A stretch of 64,000 nucleotides of DNA from NCBI RefSeq assembly GCF_021130785.1, contig NC_060210.1, positions 186,628,501 to 186,692,500 of the forward strand. Reading direction: 5' to 3'. The notes under the pieces are model-generated. The model was not told the DNA's origin, searched no databases, and saw only the letters and a program-made list of their open reading frames with translations. The position numbers were made by a program, and so were the translations under genes. Below are positions 1 through 11,432 of the stretch, piece by piece. Position 1 is the stretch's first letter, and the number at the start of each line of letters is the position of its first letter. The stretch comes from Homalodisca vitripennis. Its lineage: Eukaryota > Arthropoda > Insecta > Hemiptera > Cicadellidae.

Positions 1-753
1 TATTGTGTGAGTGTATGTGTGTGTGAAATGAATATGAACAGAAAGACCGGAAACGAAAAAAGATATTATAATTTAATAATTTTGATACAAAGCTAATTAA
101 CTACGTGATCTGAGTTTGTAATTTCAGGAAGCCCTTTTTAAATAATGTGCTTAATATTGTATAATTTAGAAAATTAAATTAGGGCTATAATGAAAATCAG
201 CTGTTTGCTGGCAAGAGACTGATTATTTTGAAGTTGTAAGAGATTGGTAATGTATATTACATGTGATTTATAGTTAGATTTACCCAAATACATTTCTGAG
301 TAAACATAAAAGGAGCCACAAACTAGTATGTTCCTATTATACTACTGTCAATATGAAACTTGTTGTGCTGTAAAATATAATAACTTCAAACAAAGTCATG
401 CACCACATGTTTAGTTTATTAAACCTAGAAGTAATTAAAGTGAAAGCCCACGCCCTTAAAATCTTTAAACCAATCGTCACAAACCCATTTCCTGGAATTA
501 AGTTTTCCAAAATATAAATACTACACAATGGAGACAAAATTACTCAAAAAGACAAAGACACCATGACTCAGTCTCCTGTTTTCGGTCCTTTTTCTACCCC
601 ACTCCCCATATCCGATTCAGCGAATCCTTGACAGATCTGCATGCGTATGGGCTTGCAACAATACAATGCTGAATACAACAGCACAGGCCGTATTGTAGGC
701 ACCACATTCTTAATAATAATCTTGTTAAACACGGACATTGTTTAAGAACTTAC

Positions 754-3700
754 TGCGTGTTCCAAGGACTCCCACACAAGAAACACAGTTTGTATCCTGT
801 ATGCTGATCCAACATTTTTTACCAATAGACGTTCGTCTATGCCCGTGTGAGGAAGGACGTAGTCTAAGAAAGTGGTCAGAATGGAGCTGTACACTTGATT
901 TACCTTCATCAGGGATAATTTTTGAGCCTCCTTAAACTTTGGACACAGATTGTTTCCATCAATTAGCACCATCTGAAATATTAACTAATATTAACATTAC
1001 GCCATATATTATTGGCATCATTAATCTGTGAAATTATGTTTATTAAGGAGAGTTTCCTTCTTCGAATAAAATATTCATTTTCTGTAAATCTAATAAATGG
1101 GTAAAGTAAATTGAGGTAGATCTTCATAATAAGATATCAGAAATCTTTTAAATTGGATTCTCAATAAAGCAGAAGCACTTTATTTTCTATTTCTACAATA
1201 CAGAACTCACTAGTAATATTTTAGTTGCCATATTTAACTAATGCAAATGGTTTCCTCTTGTCGCCAAATCTGGTTTAATTTGAAAAACTATGTTCTACTT
1301 GGGTGAATAACAATAACAATACCACTCTATTTTATATTTCTCTACAGTTAACACTAGTAATATTTTAGTTATCATATGTAACTAATACATCGAATGGTTT
1401 CAGATTTTTCGTCAAAATCTCGTATTTTTTTTGCTGTCTTCAACATTTATTTTTCAGGCTACGTTCTTGAAAGAAATCGGGTGATTGGATTCTGTAAAAA
1501 ACCAAAGGAAGGCTACTGACAAAAGAAACCTCTCTTGATTTTAATATTCTTCGAAAGGATCTATATTGATCAAGGAAAACGAGTAATTAACAAAACTATA
1601 TTACGATGTAAAATAAGGCCACCAAACATTGTTATTGTTTGTTTATGACTCTAAATTAAATATGCAGGACCAGTTATATTCCTAGATAGTCTAGTTCAAG
1701 AAGATAAAGATATATTATATTTTTCTTTATATACGTATTCTTTGGGTGGAACTATAGACAATCTGAGTTGGTATCGTTACTCAATTTGATTTTTGTGTAC
1801 ATGAGGATTGCCGAAGAATAGTGCATGCGTTGGCATTAATTATTTTTGGCTTGCTCGGATTTATCTGGTAGGAAAAGCAGCTGACATGTTTCTTAGTTGG
1901 AAATTCCAAGAGTAAATATTCTTTCCCGTTTAGTCGGAAGATAGGTATATTTCCTTCATCTGAAAATAACAACTGAAGGAGGTTTATTACGAGCACATAT
2001 AAAATGTTATTGTAATTGATTACAACCTAGTATTATGCTTTCTACATCCTCGTACTTTGCTTGAGTAGCAGTTATCTGTATACAGTGCGTTGTGTCACAA
2101 TGACGTTATCACGTTTTCACAGATTTTTTCTGATGTCCGTCATTGCAAAAATTGAATGATTGAAATTATTTCATTAAAGTACAGGTCTGAAAGTCGGATA
2201 TTACTATAAATATTACATAATGACTTTTATACTGCATTTTAGGAAACATGTTCAACAAACGACAATGAAACAGTGACAACAGCGTATTTGGAGATTTTAA
2301 GTGATACTAACTATGAGATACACACTTTGGCCATCTGTCAATGTGTCGTTATAAGTCTACACATATGGTGACATTAATCAGTACAAAATTAACTTTGAAA
2401 AATTAAATTGTCGAAAAACCTGAAGCTTTTAATGAATATTACGTAAGAAACATAACTTGCTTGAGCTTATATACATTTTATATCTTCATATAACTAACCT
2501 CATGATGATCGAATAAACTAGGAAAAACCGGGATGGGTTGCCAGAGCAGGTGTTCGTTCCACACTTGGTATCCTGCAGGAGGAAATAGTCCGGCCAGGAA
2601 CAGCTCGGCACTTTGTAAAGCGCGTCCTACAAATGAACTTGAAGCCTTGAATTCATCCGGTTGGTAGGCTTGGTCCAGGAATCCGTCATACAAGGACCTA
2701 ATAATCTGTCCCAACTTGTACATTTGAACTCGACCAATCTGTAGACAGTAGTCGGTTTTGCAATAATGTTATAATGGTCAAACCAAAGTAACACCCCTAA
2801 GGTTATTTCTTATCGTCTTTAAACAGTTTAAGTATAACTGTAACAATATTATGATCTGCTAAAAAAATAAAGGTTTATTAAAGATTTCCTGCCTAATTAT
2901 TTAATATTTTTCAAGTTATTTTAAGATTTTTTTTGTTTTCTCCTTTGAGTGAAGTAGACGTCTAAAACCTAAACGAGTAAATAAAAGGAATTTTGATTTA
3001 AGAGACAAGATACAAGTTGATAGATGTTTTTATATTCAATTAAAGTGGTAATGAAACTTTAAGTACAAATTCTCGTTAAATACCAAAGATATAATCTATT
3101 TTTAGATTTTCGAAACACTTTATGCAGTGTACAACATAATTAACGTTAATATAGCTTTTTATTCACGTTTTAATTCAAACTTAATTAAAACACTTATACT
3201 AAGAATATTTTAAATGGCCCATGTAAAAATAAGTATGCATTCTGTTAGTCAAACAATATTCTGAATGCAACAAGATTTTACATATTTTTTATTTTATCTA
3301 GTGGAATAAGGATTTTCATTGTTTTAAAGAAAATCGTGTTTAAACACCTAACAAAAAATATCAATTCCGTACATATAAACAATAAGGGAATAACGCAAGT
3401 GACCGCAAATTATTGCTTTGTGTATTTTTTACGCAATAACAGAGAAAGGAATAAGATTCATTGGAAAATAGTGAATATTATTATTAAATGAATCAAACAC
3501 ATTTATCTAGAAATCCACTTTACATCTTTAACTATTACATAGGTGAAAGGTTTTGCCGATTACGACCTTCCTTATTACTTTACCCGTTGTAAATGTAAAC
3601 GTAAAACAAGCCTATAAGTGTAGTGAGGAAAATACAATTAAAAAATGAATGCCATACTTGAGTCAGTTCCCCCTCACCAAAAGGCCATACGCTTGTGTCA

Positions 3701-6700
3701 TTGCTTTGGTACAGGCTCGAGGAGAAGGTGTTAAAGGGTGCTATGCTGCCATGACGAGTAACCTGCAACACGAGTAGAACTGCTTAGCTTTGGTACAGGC
3801 TCGTGGAGAAGGTGTTAAAGGGTGCTATGCTGCCATGCCGAGTAACCTGCAACAAGAGTAGAACTGCTTAGCTTTGGTACAGGCTCGAGGAGAAGGTGTT
3901 AAAGGGTGCTATGCTGCCATGCCGAGTAACCTGCAACACGAGTAGAACTGCTTAGCTTTGGTACAGGCTCGTGGAGAAGGTGTTAAAGGGTGCTATGCTG
4001 TCATGCCGAGTAACCTGCAACACGAGTAGAACTGGTTAGCTTTGGTACAGGCTCGTGGAGAAGGTGTTAAAGGGTGCTATGCTGTCGTGCCGAGTAACCT
4101 ATGAGTCACCTGCGACACGAGTAGATCTGCTTAGGTTTGGTACAGGCTCGAGAAGAAGTGTTAAAATGTGTTATGCTACCCTGGTGAGTCACCCGCAACA
4201 CGAGGAGAACTGCTTAGCTTTGGTACAAGCTCGAGAGGAAGGTATTAAAGGGTGCTATGCTGCCCTGGTTAGTCACCCGCAACACGAGGAGAACTGCTTA
4301 GCTTTGGTACAAGCTCGAGAGGAAGGTATTAAAGGGTGCTATGCTGCCCTGGTGAGTCACCCGCAACACGAGGAGAACTGCTTAGCTTTGGTACAAGCTC
4401 GAGAGGAAGGTATTAAAGGGTGCTATGCTGTCATGCCGAGTAACCTGCAACACAAGTAGAACTGCTTAGCTTTGGTACAGGCTCGTGGAAGAAGGTGTTA
4501 AAGGGTGCTATGCTGCCCTGGTGAGTCACCCGCAACACGAGTAGAACTGCTTAGGCTTTGGTACAGGCTCGAGGAGAAGGTGTTAAAGGGTGCTATGCTG
4601 TCATGCCGAGTAACCTGCAACACAAGTAGAACTGCTTAGGTTTGGTACAGGCTCGTGAAGAAGGTGTTAAAGGGTGCTATGCTGTCATGCCGAGTAACCT
4701 GCAACACAAGTAGAACTGCTTAGGTTTGGTACAAGCTCGAGAGGAAGGTATTAAAGGGTGCTATGCTGCCCTGGTGAGTCACCCGCAACACGAGGAGAAC
4801 TGCTTAGCTTTGGTACAAGCTCGAGAGGAAGGTATTAAAGGGTGCTATGCTGCCCTGGTGAGTCACCCGCAACACGAGGAGAACTGCTTAGCTTTGGTAC
4901 AAGCTCGAGAGGAAGGTATTAAAGGGTGCTATGCTGCCCTGGTGAGTCACCCGCAACACGAGTAGAACTGCTTAGGTTTGGTACAGGCTCGAGGAGAAGG
5001 TGTTAAAGGGTGCTATGCTGTCATGCCGAGTAACCTGCAACACAAGTAGAACTGCTTAGGTTTGGTACAGGCTCGTGAAGAAGGTGTTAAAGGGTGCTAT
5101 GCTGTCATGCCGAGTAACCTGCAACACAAGTAGAACTGCTTAGCTTTGGTACAAGCTCGAGAGGAAGGTATTAAAGGGTGCTATGCTGCCCTGGTGAGTC
5201 ACCCGCAACACGAGGAGAACTACTTAGCTTTGGTACAAGCTCGAGAGGAAGGTATTAAAGGGTGCTATGCTGCCCTGGTGAGTCACCCGCAACACGAGGA
5301 GAACTGCTTAGCTTTGGTACAAGCTCGAGAGGAAGGTATTAAAGGTGCTATGCTGCCCTGGTGAGTCACCCGCAACACGAGGAGAACTACTTAGCTTTGG
5401 TACAAGCTCGAGAGGAAGGTATTAAAGGTGCTATGCTGCCCTGGTGAGTCACCCGCAACACGAGGAGAACTACTTAGTTTTGGTACAAGCTCGAGAGGAA
5501 GGTATTAAAGGGTGCTATGCTGCCCTGGTGAGTCACCCGCAACACGTGTAGAACTGCTTAGCTATGGAATATACATAATACTGCTGAAAGGATGATCTGG
5601 AATATCAGGACAATGTGCAGGAATCTTATCTTTCAGGACGGCTCCAGTGTATCAGGTCGGGTCAGTCTCAGTAGACATGGAGACCATTCACTCGTGGAGT
5701 CCCACAGGGTTCAGTCCTTGGGCCACTTCTAGTCTCACTGTAATTAGATAACATTACTAATCAAATTAATCATTCAAATTTTCACTTATATACAGGGGGT
5801 ATAACAGTTGGCCGCTTTGGGATGTAGTACTTGTGGCAATAGAATGGAATGCAATTTGAATGAATGCAAGCGTGTTTTGAATTAATAGTAGTGTAAATAT
5901 GGATAAAGTTATATTAATCAATGATGCCTGTTTTTTAAGGTAAGATTAAATTTTATATGTAATTTAAATAAATGGATTTATGTTTAGTTATAAATGTATG
6001 TATGTTAATTTAATTTTTTATGAGATTAAGTGGTAGTGAGGACTTTATAGTCCTAACTTCGACTCTAATAAAGACAGTTTTCATTTAATTTCATTCTGCT
6101 CTGAGTTCGAACGAAAAAGAGCCTGATTTAACAAACTATAATTGAAAACCCTTACTTAAAAAAGTTTAAGCAACATCTTTCCGCAACATCTTACCAAGTT
6201 TAACAACAGGATTCCCTCATACGTTTTGCATAACTGTATTATTTGTATTAGAGTATACTATTAGAGTATTGTATTGGTAAACAGTAGTTCCTGCAGTAAA
6301 AGATTAATCTACGCCGATGTTTTTCTTCAATAAATTTTTAAAATTATACTTGAACTTTTCCTGGATTAGGTATTTAATCTTTATTTAAGCGTTGCTACTC
6401 ATTTTAAATATTAAAGCAAATTTATGGAATAACTGAAAATCTAATTACGCTCTGTTTTTATGGATTCGAAGTGGAGATTAAACCACAAATTACAAAAATT
6501 ATCAGTGTATTTGTAACATTTTTACGCGATGGTAACTTGCTAAAAATGTTAAGCAACTTACATAAATTGTTTCTGTTTTACTAATTGGCTTCTTATAAAT
6601 TCTTATCGTTGCCAATCATTTACACAAAACCCATAAGAAAAACCGTAAGATTGAGCAACATGTGGTAATGCAATCGAGTTCTGTGGTTTAATATTCGTAA

Positions 6701-6940
6701 TTTTCATACAGTTCGTGATTATGTTTCTGCCGGATTATGAGAATATAAGATATAAATAAATATTATACTCACAACAGCAACAAACTGTAGCGTCGGTACT
6801 GATCTAGTTCCTGTTGAGGCACTTCTGGGAGCTACGTATTCTTCAGGGTTGGCTGAACTGTCTAGGCTGGCTAACACCACAGCCACTATGGTAGATAGCC
6901 AGAGTAAGTATGCTGGCATTTTATCCGTGAGGCCTGTCAT
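754..6940 (-). CDS. Acid phosphatase copy A (partial, exons 1-4; 3' exons off the left edge)
   Basis: Secreted histidine acid phosphatase, which hydrolyses phosphomonoesters through a phosphohistidine. Exons: 1 6773..6940, 2 3658..3762, 3 2499..2738, 4 754..972, all in phase 0 with GT donors and AG acceptors, giving 244 residues. Exon 1 has a hydrophobic signal segment after MPAYLL; the start could be codon 6940 or the in-frame ATG at 6919. Exon 2 carries RHGSIAP (residues 59-65): the family motif is R-H-G-x-R-x-P, and here the second Arg is Ile, which would remove a phosphate-binding residue. Exon 3 has MYKLGQ and keeps the second-site Arg (about residue 130, GRALQSAE) and LAGLFPP. Exon 4 has CPKF and PHTGID. 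Exons 5-7 should lie left of position 1, since intron 4 is long in other copies. Intron 1 holds the exon-2-derived tandem array. The exons are open, so the gene may be expressed, but activity is doubtful. Confidence 0.85.
973..3657. other. Introns 2 and 3 of copy A (apart from exon 3)
   Basis: Outside exon 3 (2499..2738) these stretches (973-2498 and 2739-3657) are AT-rich. I recognise no coding segment, repeat or RNA gene. Intron 3 is about 1.5 kb here against 102 bp in copy B. The stretch 1-753 is the start of intron 4 and also holds nothing I recognise. Confidence 0.6.
3658..3762 (-). CDS. Copy A exon 2, intact catalytic exon at the end of the repeat array
   Basis: A 35-codon exon from V-T-R-H-G to G-E-L-T-Q. 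The acceptor is ttgcag at 3763-3768 and the donor gtatgg follows at 3657. It is the only complete exon 2 in copy A. The partial exon 2 copies at higher coordinates are upstream in the transcript and lack its last 15 codons and donor. The second Arg of the R-H-G-x-R-x-P motif is replaced by Ile. Confidence 0.85.
3700..5566. repeat. Exon-2-derived 84-bp tandem array (about 22 units)
   Basis: A tandem array with a period of 84 bp (two units near 5345 and 5427 lack one G). Read on the minus strand, each unit is about 22 bp of intron 1 end (pyrimidine-rich, ending ttgcag or ttgcgg) followed by the first 62 bp of copy A exon 2: V-T-R-H-G-S-I-A-P-F-N-T-F through Y-Q-S, then TAA. The unit next to position 3762 runs directly into the intact exon 2. 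Two variant classes exist. One keeps ttgcag and R-H-G. The other has ttgcgg and reads H-Q-G, with TAG changed to GAG on the plus strand. A five-unit, 420-bp higher-order period is visible (for example 4688 and 5108 start the same pattern). Open plus-strand frames with a 28-residue period exist inside it but are probably incidental. Confidence 0.95.
5575..6092 (+). mobile_element. LINE fragment: reverse-transcriptase piece plus 3' end
   Basis: At about 5690-5740 the plus strand reads S-R-G-V-P-Q-G-S-V-L-G-P-L-L, a reverse-transcriptase motif of non-LTR retrotransposons. At 6025-6092 follows a 3' end with gtggtagtgaggacttta, gtcctaacttcg and ataaagaca, the same tail (plus orientation) as the LINE at 30.8-31.8 kb (minus orientation). 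The part between is shortened. It lies in intron 1 of copy A, against the tandem array. It is a dead fragment. Confidence 0.75.
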
Positions 6941-7096
6941 TGATGCATTACATTTAATAAAAGTTTTAGTGAAATCTGTTGATGGAATTCTGGAACGGTC
7001 AGTATTCACTACTAGCGCGGTGCATTACAAACCAATACGCTATCTCGTCAATACATACAATTAAGAACTAATCTAGCCTAATTAGTGGCAAAGTCA

Positions 7097-7113
7097 ACGC
7101 AGGATAAGATAGC
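7097..7113 (+). promoter_or_regulatory. Candidate GATA-factor site upstream of copy A
   Basis: aggataagatag at 7101-7112 is about 160 bp upstream of the copy A start codon. An almost identical aggataagata lies about 130-140 bp upstream of the B-type first exons. WGATAR sites are typical of gut-expressed insect genes. The function here is inferred only from position and recurrence. Confidence 0.4.
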
Positions 7114-7644
7114 AACCTGTAAATTTATTAATTACCTGAATATACCAACGATTAGACCAGGAATGATTTTTATGGAAATTGATAAGGGTGTCCTAAAGTA
7201 AGCGATAATATTCAAAGTGGGGATAGGCAACCCAATGACCTACCCAAATAACAAAAACATGATCCTAGTGTAGGTCGTTTAGTACTAGTACTAGTTTACT
7301 AGATATTGACACTTTTGTAAACTACAAAGACGGCTATTTAAGATGAATTATTTCATGCACTACTGCTACAAAACTATGAGTTTTATTATAATTCTTCTTC
7401 AAATTACAGTTTAGTTCAACTGAAAGAAAGGTCAATAACATCACTGTTTTTTAATTTACCTAAAATGATTTTGGCATTAAAGGCAAACATCTTACTGAAC
7501 TGGCGTACTTGTGGTAAATTTTGGTGTTTCGGTGCCACTATATAAATATGAGTATTTTAAAATTGTATTATGTAATCAACACTTTCAATTCTTGTTCAGA
7601 ATTTTAAAAGATAATGTAGTGACGAAAGGCCAAATATTTCTGTA

Positions 7645-7722
7645 ACTACTAAGTGATTTAACCTGACATTGACCTTATGATACACTACTAAGTGATTTAA
7701 CCTGACATTGACCTTATGATAC
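7645..7722. repeat. 39-bp perfect tandem duplication
   Basis: Two direct copies of a 39-bp unit starting actactaagtgatttaacc (7645-7683 and 7684-7722), next to the mariner-like relic. It looks like a recent slippage or repair duplication. Confidence 0.9.
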
Positions 7723-7739
7723 ATTTTCAAACTCTCGTA

Positions 7740-8035
7740 TATCATCGTATACAGGTCGTCCACAAGGATCGTTTGGCTCTTCTAGCTTTTATGAAAACAT
7801 TGCATTCTTGAGCAACGTGAAAAATACCTTGCCAAAGTTTATCACTATTATGTACGGATTCTGCGTATTCTTTCTGAGATAATATCAATAGTAAAAATCC
7901 AGTGGATTTAAGTCAGGGGACCTGGGAGGCCACAGAAGGGGACCTAGTTTGCCGATCCACCTGTCTGGGTCACGCACCAGCCTTATATAATGAAATGGAA
8001 AACCATCGTACTGAAACCACATATGTGCCGTGTTG
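7740..8035 (-). mobile_element. Mariner-like transposase relic
   Basis: On the minus strand about 8020-7895 reads M-W-F-Q-Y-D-G, then R-W-I-G-K-L-G-P, then W-P-P-R-S-P-D-L-N-P-L-D-F, followed by a stop. These match the second and third catalytic regions of mariner/IS630-type DDE transposases: Asp in F-Q-Y-D-G and Asp in S-P-D-L-N-P. Weak homology continues to about 7745 with stops. It is a degraded fragment between copies A and B. Confidence 0.7.
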
Positions 8036-9619
8036 ACAAAGACTCACTATCCAACAAATTTTGAAACTAATTTTCCAGAAAACTTCACCATTTAAAGTAC
8101 CTTTTATCTGGTAAGGCCCGATGATTTGGTAACTAAAATACCCGTCTCTAAATTTACTTTAAATTGATGCTAACCCTGATTGCTCAGCAAGCGATGGTTT
8201 GCAGTTGCCAAATTGTATAGGTTGTGTATTTTTACAAAACTATCTCTCTTACTTGAGCTTTCATCTGATAATAATATATTATTCCAAAACTTTGGATATT
8301 CTTTAACATTCTTCGAAAGAAACATGCGCTTACGCCATAATCACAAGATAGTAAAGTCTGCTCTCGTTGCATCTGTACCCTCCAGGCTTTCTAGTGGATT
8401 GCTTATAGTGTCACTATACTCTTTGTAAAACTAATTTGAAAGGCTTTGCCTGTTTCCTTTTATAATTGTTTTACATACTTCTAACAGACTGTGATTTTTT
8501 AATATGTGAATATGACTGTTTTTGTTTTGCTTTCATTGTTTTGATTTGAAACTTTTGAGGTGAGTCCAAATATAAACGACAAATATAAAGACTTAACAGT
8601 GATACTTCAAATAGTAATCTATCAGTGAATTTCAATTCCGTGTTTCAAGTATTTAGTGTTTGAGTGTTCCTGGAACAATGCATCGTTCTAAAAGAACCTT
8701 TTTGAACGTATCAAAAAAGGCAATAGGTTTTTTATGACTAATCCTTTAGCTTTAGCTTTTCTCAACAAGTAGGCTTACTACTAGGGCTAATTCAGTGCAG
8801 CAAAGTGCATATAAAAGAAAAAACATTCTAGTGACATAAATTTGATCATTTTGAGGGATCAAGTGAGAATAATATTGTTAGTACTGAAATCCATGTTTGA
8901 GAAATTAGCATGTTAAAGGTTCGGAAAACCTATTGTTTTATCTGATCATGTGGCAGACTAGGATGGCATGGTGAGTAAACTGATGTTCGTCATGGAATAA
9001 TGAAGACTTTTTGGACATCTGAAGCTAACCTAAAACTTGCAGGCACGATTGACACCTACATCCGGTTTTTATGGACTATGAAGCAAAGGCAAAAGCTAGA
9101 AGCTGGAAAAATGTTATATGCCATACTGAGCCGGCCTGCACTAAGGACGGCAGGATACATTACATGCCGATAGCTTCTTAGGCTTTACGAGTTTCTGAGG
9201 AATCTATGGTAGATCCTACTAAGACTGCTATAGAAGAGAATGAAAACATGAGGAACATGTTTCCTAATCGAGGAACAAGTCTGGTATGTTTTAGTAGTTT
9301 TCAAAAGCGAGGCTTTCGCTCTAAAAACGGCTTCGCTTCGTGCCGAAGTCAACACAGTATAAAATAAGAAACACTTAATTGCCAGAATTTATAAATGGTT
9401 AGACCGGAAACGATTTTTTAAGAAATTGCTACCTAATTATATATTAAATTATGTTTTTATTCAGGGAACAAAGCACCATTACGTATATAGGAGTTTGATT
9501 CTTTATGAAAATGTACTGACGATGAAATGTTATTTTACGGGAAACTGTTATAGAATAAATCTAGATTAGAATAATCCTTCAGATGGTAAGTATTAACCGT
9601 GGGAATTAGCAATTATTTT

Positions 9620-9740
9620 TTTATCACAAGACAGGCCAATCTCCTTTTAAGCCCTCTTTTGCTTGATCTCATTGGGAACTGGCTTGTGTGAGGATCTTAC
9701 CAAATAAATTAAGGAGGTGATTTGATATAATACAAAGTTT
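9620..9740 (-). mobile_element. tRNA-derived SINE body fragment
   Basis: ttttaagccctcttttgc, ggcttgtgtgaggatctta and aaataaattaaggagg match the body of the fuller element at 38.36-38.58 kb. The tRNA-like head is absent, so it is a truncated copy. Confidence 0.5.
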
Positions 9741-10504
9741 TTAATTTAAATTTAAAGTTTCTCAAGAAAAATATCTTAAAGTACAACATTTAAATCAATC
9801 ATAATACTTACACAGTGCAAACAAAGTACGATTACGTTTTAAATTTAAAAATAATAAAGAAAAAGACATAGCGAATCAACAATGTAAATTAGGAAAAGAT
9901 TAGATGAGGAACATATGCATGAAAAGCCAATTAGATGGAAACTATACATTTAACTAGAAGTTAAAACAACAGAAAATAGCTTATTGAAATGTTGGTTTTT
10001 TAACTGCTAACTTGTGTAATGATAAAGCAATCTAACAATAATATCAAATTAATTTGCAATAGAGATGGAGATCGTAAGTTTTATTATATATATATATATA
10101 TATTTTTTTTTTTTCACGTATAATATACAATGAACATCCTCAAAATAAATAGATGAGAGAGTTTATTTAACTCTCAACGTTGTTTTATATATGTATACTA
10201 TGTAATGTAGGCCTAGATTTTATTGATGGTCTTTATTAAATGTGATATGGTAGGTTGTAGAGATGTGGTTTCCTGCAAGTATCAATAGAAGATCTCAAGT
10301 ATGAATAAAAATATCGTCATCCATTATCTGAGGTTGCCTAATAACATATTTATTTTATGTCTTAAGTGAAATGTGTTGGGTTACCAGAATGAATATTAAG
10401 TATAAACTGAAGGAAATCATACCTATAAAGATGGTGCAATACATAATTTCAATAGCGAATTTATGGTGTTTTTATGATTTAAAGTTTTATGGTATATGGT
10501 ATTG

Positions 10505-10749
10505 CCGATGGCGTAGTGTAGCGGGTACGACGGTTATCACAAGATAATCAGATCAAGCAATGTCGAGCGTGGCTGCTGCTTGGATGGGTGACTGCTAAGT
10601 GATCCTGTCCTTGCAAGCAGCCCGCCTGCCCAGCCATTGGTGGTGGTACTGAAGCCACCTTTAAGCCGTTGGTACCCAGGTTAAGTGTTAGAGAGGGCTT
10701 CTTAGCCCTAACTTCGACTGGTGAAATAAGACATCTTTACTTTACTTTC
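10505..10749 (+). mobile_element. 5S-rRNA-derived SINE
   Basis: The stretch 10551-10596 (gatcaagcaatgtcgagcg ... ttggatgggtgac) matches the internal promoter region of 5S rRNA. The body follows (cccgcctgcc, ggtggtggt, ttaagccgttg). The 3' tail (gagagggcttcttagccc, taacttcgactg, aataagacatc) resembles the LINE tails at 6.0 and 30.8 kb. This is the most complete copy in the window; others are at 17.58, 45.49, 56.24 and 57.71 kb. Confidence 0.75.
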
Positions 10750-10986
10750 AAAGATAGTGTAGGAAATCAAGATGGGTCGAAGATAAGTCGATAGTTCCCA
10801 ATATACATAATTAACTCAGGTAGCACCTCACCTTCTATGTTGACCTGGATTAATTTGTGTATTCTGTATCTGATGTGGGTTTTAACTAGTATTAAATTCA
10901 GTTTACTATAGCATATCAAAATCATCATCTAGTACAAATGTTGCGATTCCCGGACGTACACTACGGTCTACAAGATAAAACCAAGG

Positions 10987-10987
<1 letters not shown>

Positions 10988-11056
<69 letters not shown>
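10988..11056. repeat. (TA)n microsatellite
   Basis: About 34 uninterrupted TA dinucleotides. A shorter (TA)n lies at about 10083-10101. The open frame across it has no coding meaning. Confidence 0.95.
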
Positions 11057-11059
<3 letters not shown>

Positions 11060-11432
11060 CTGTTCCACTTGCTATCTAAATATAAGTTTTTATAAATTAA
11101 GAATTTATTTTTATCTTATGTCAATAAATGTCTAGTATATTACATCTAGAAGGGTTGTTACTGTGTTCAAGATACCAGGCATTCATAAATAATTCACAAC
11201 GCAGGTTATAAAAGCTATGTTATATTGAACATTTGATTACAATACAGGATAAGTGGCTTGTGCTCTACCTTGGATCATGAGTAGGAGGTTATTGATTTGA
11301 CTGAAAACTAATAAAGTTTTATGGTTTTTGTAACTCATCTTGGATATTTTAATCTTTAGTCAGTATCTATTTAACCTTTCTTTATGATCCATAGTTTGAC
11401 AAAAATCCCATCCAGTTCTTATTTACAACTGC

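Larger units (their letters stand above)
6941..11432. other. Intergenic region between copies A and B
   Basis: About 4.5 kb with no gene that I can support. It contains the GATA-like site, 39-bp duplication, mariner relic, SINEs and TA repeats listed separately. The remainder (8.04-9.6 and 9.75-10.5 kb) is AT-rich and unrecognised. Confidence 0.55.

Noticed and set aside
4055..4459. A plus-strand repetitive protein gene
   Set aside because: It is the antisense of exon-2-derived units, with no promoter, start context or conserved protein family. Kept only as a low-interest observation.
3700..5566. The array as a CRISPR-like repeat array
   Set aside because: Units are contiguous with no unique spacers and derive from exon 2. 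The setting is a eukaryotic gene.
10551..10596. A 5S rRNA gene
   Set aside because: Similarity covers only the internal promoter region and is followed by a SINE body and LINE-like tail, repeated at several sites.
10938..11135. Open frame with repeated Ile-Tyr
   Set aside because: It only translates the TA microsatellite.
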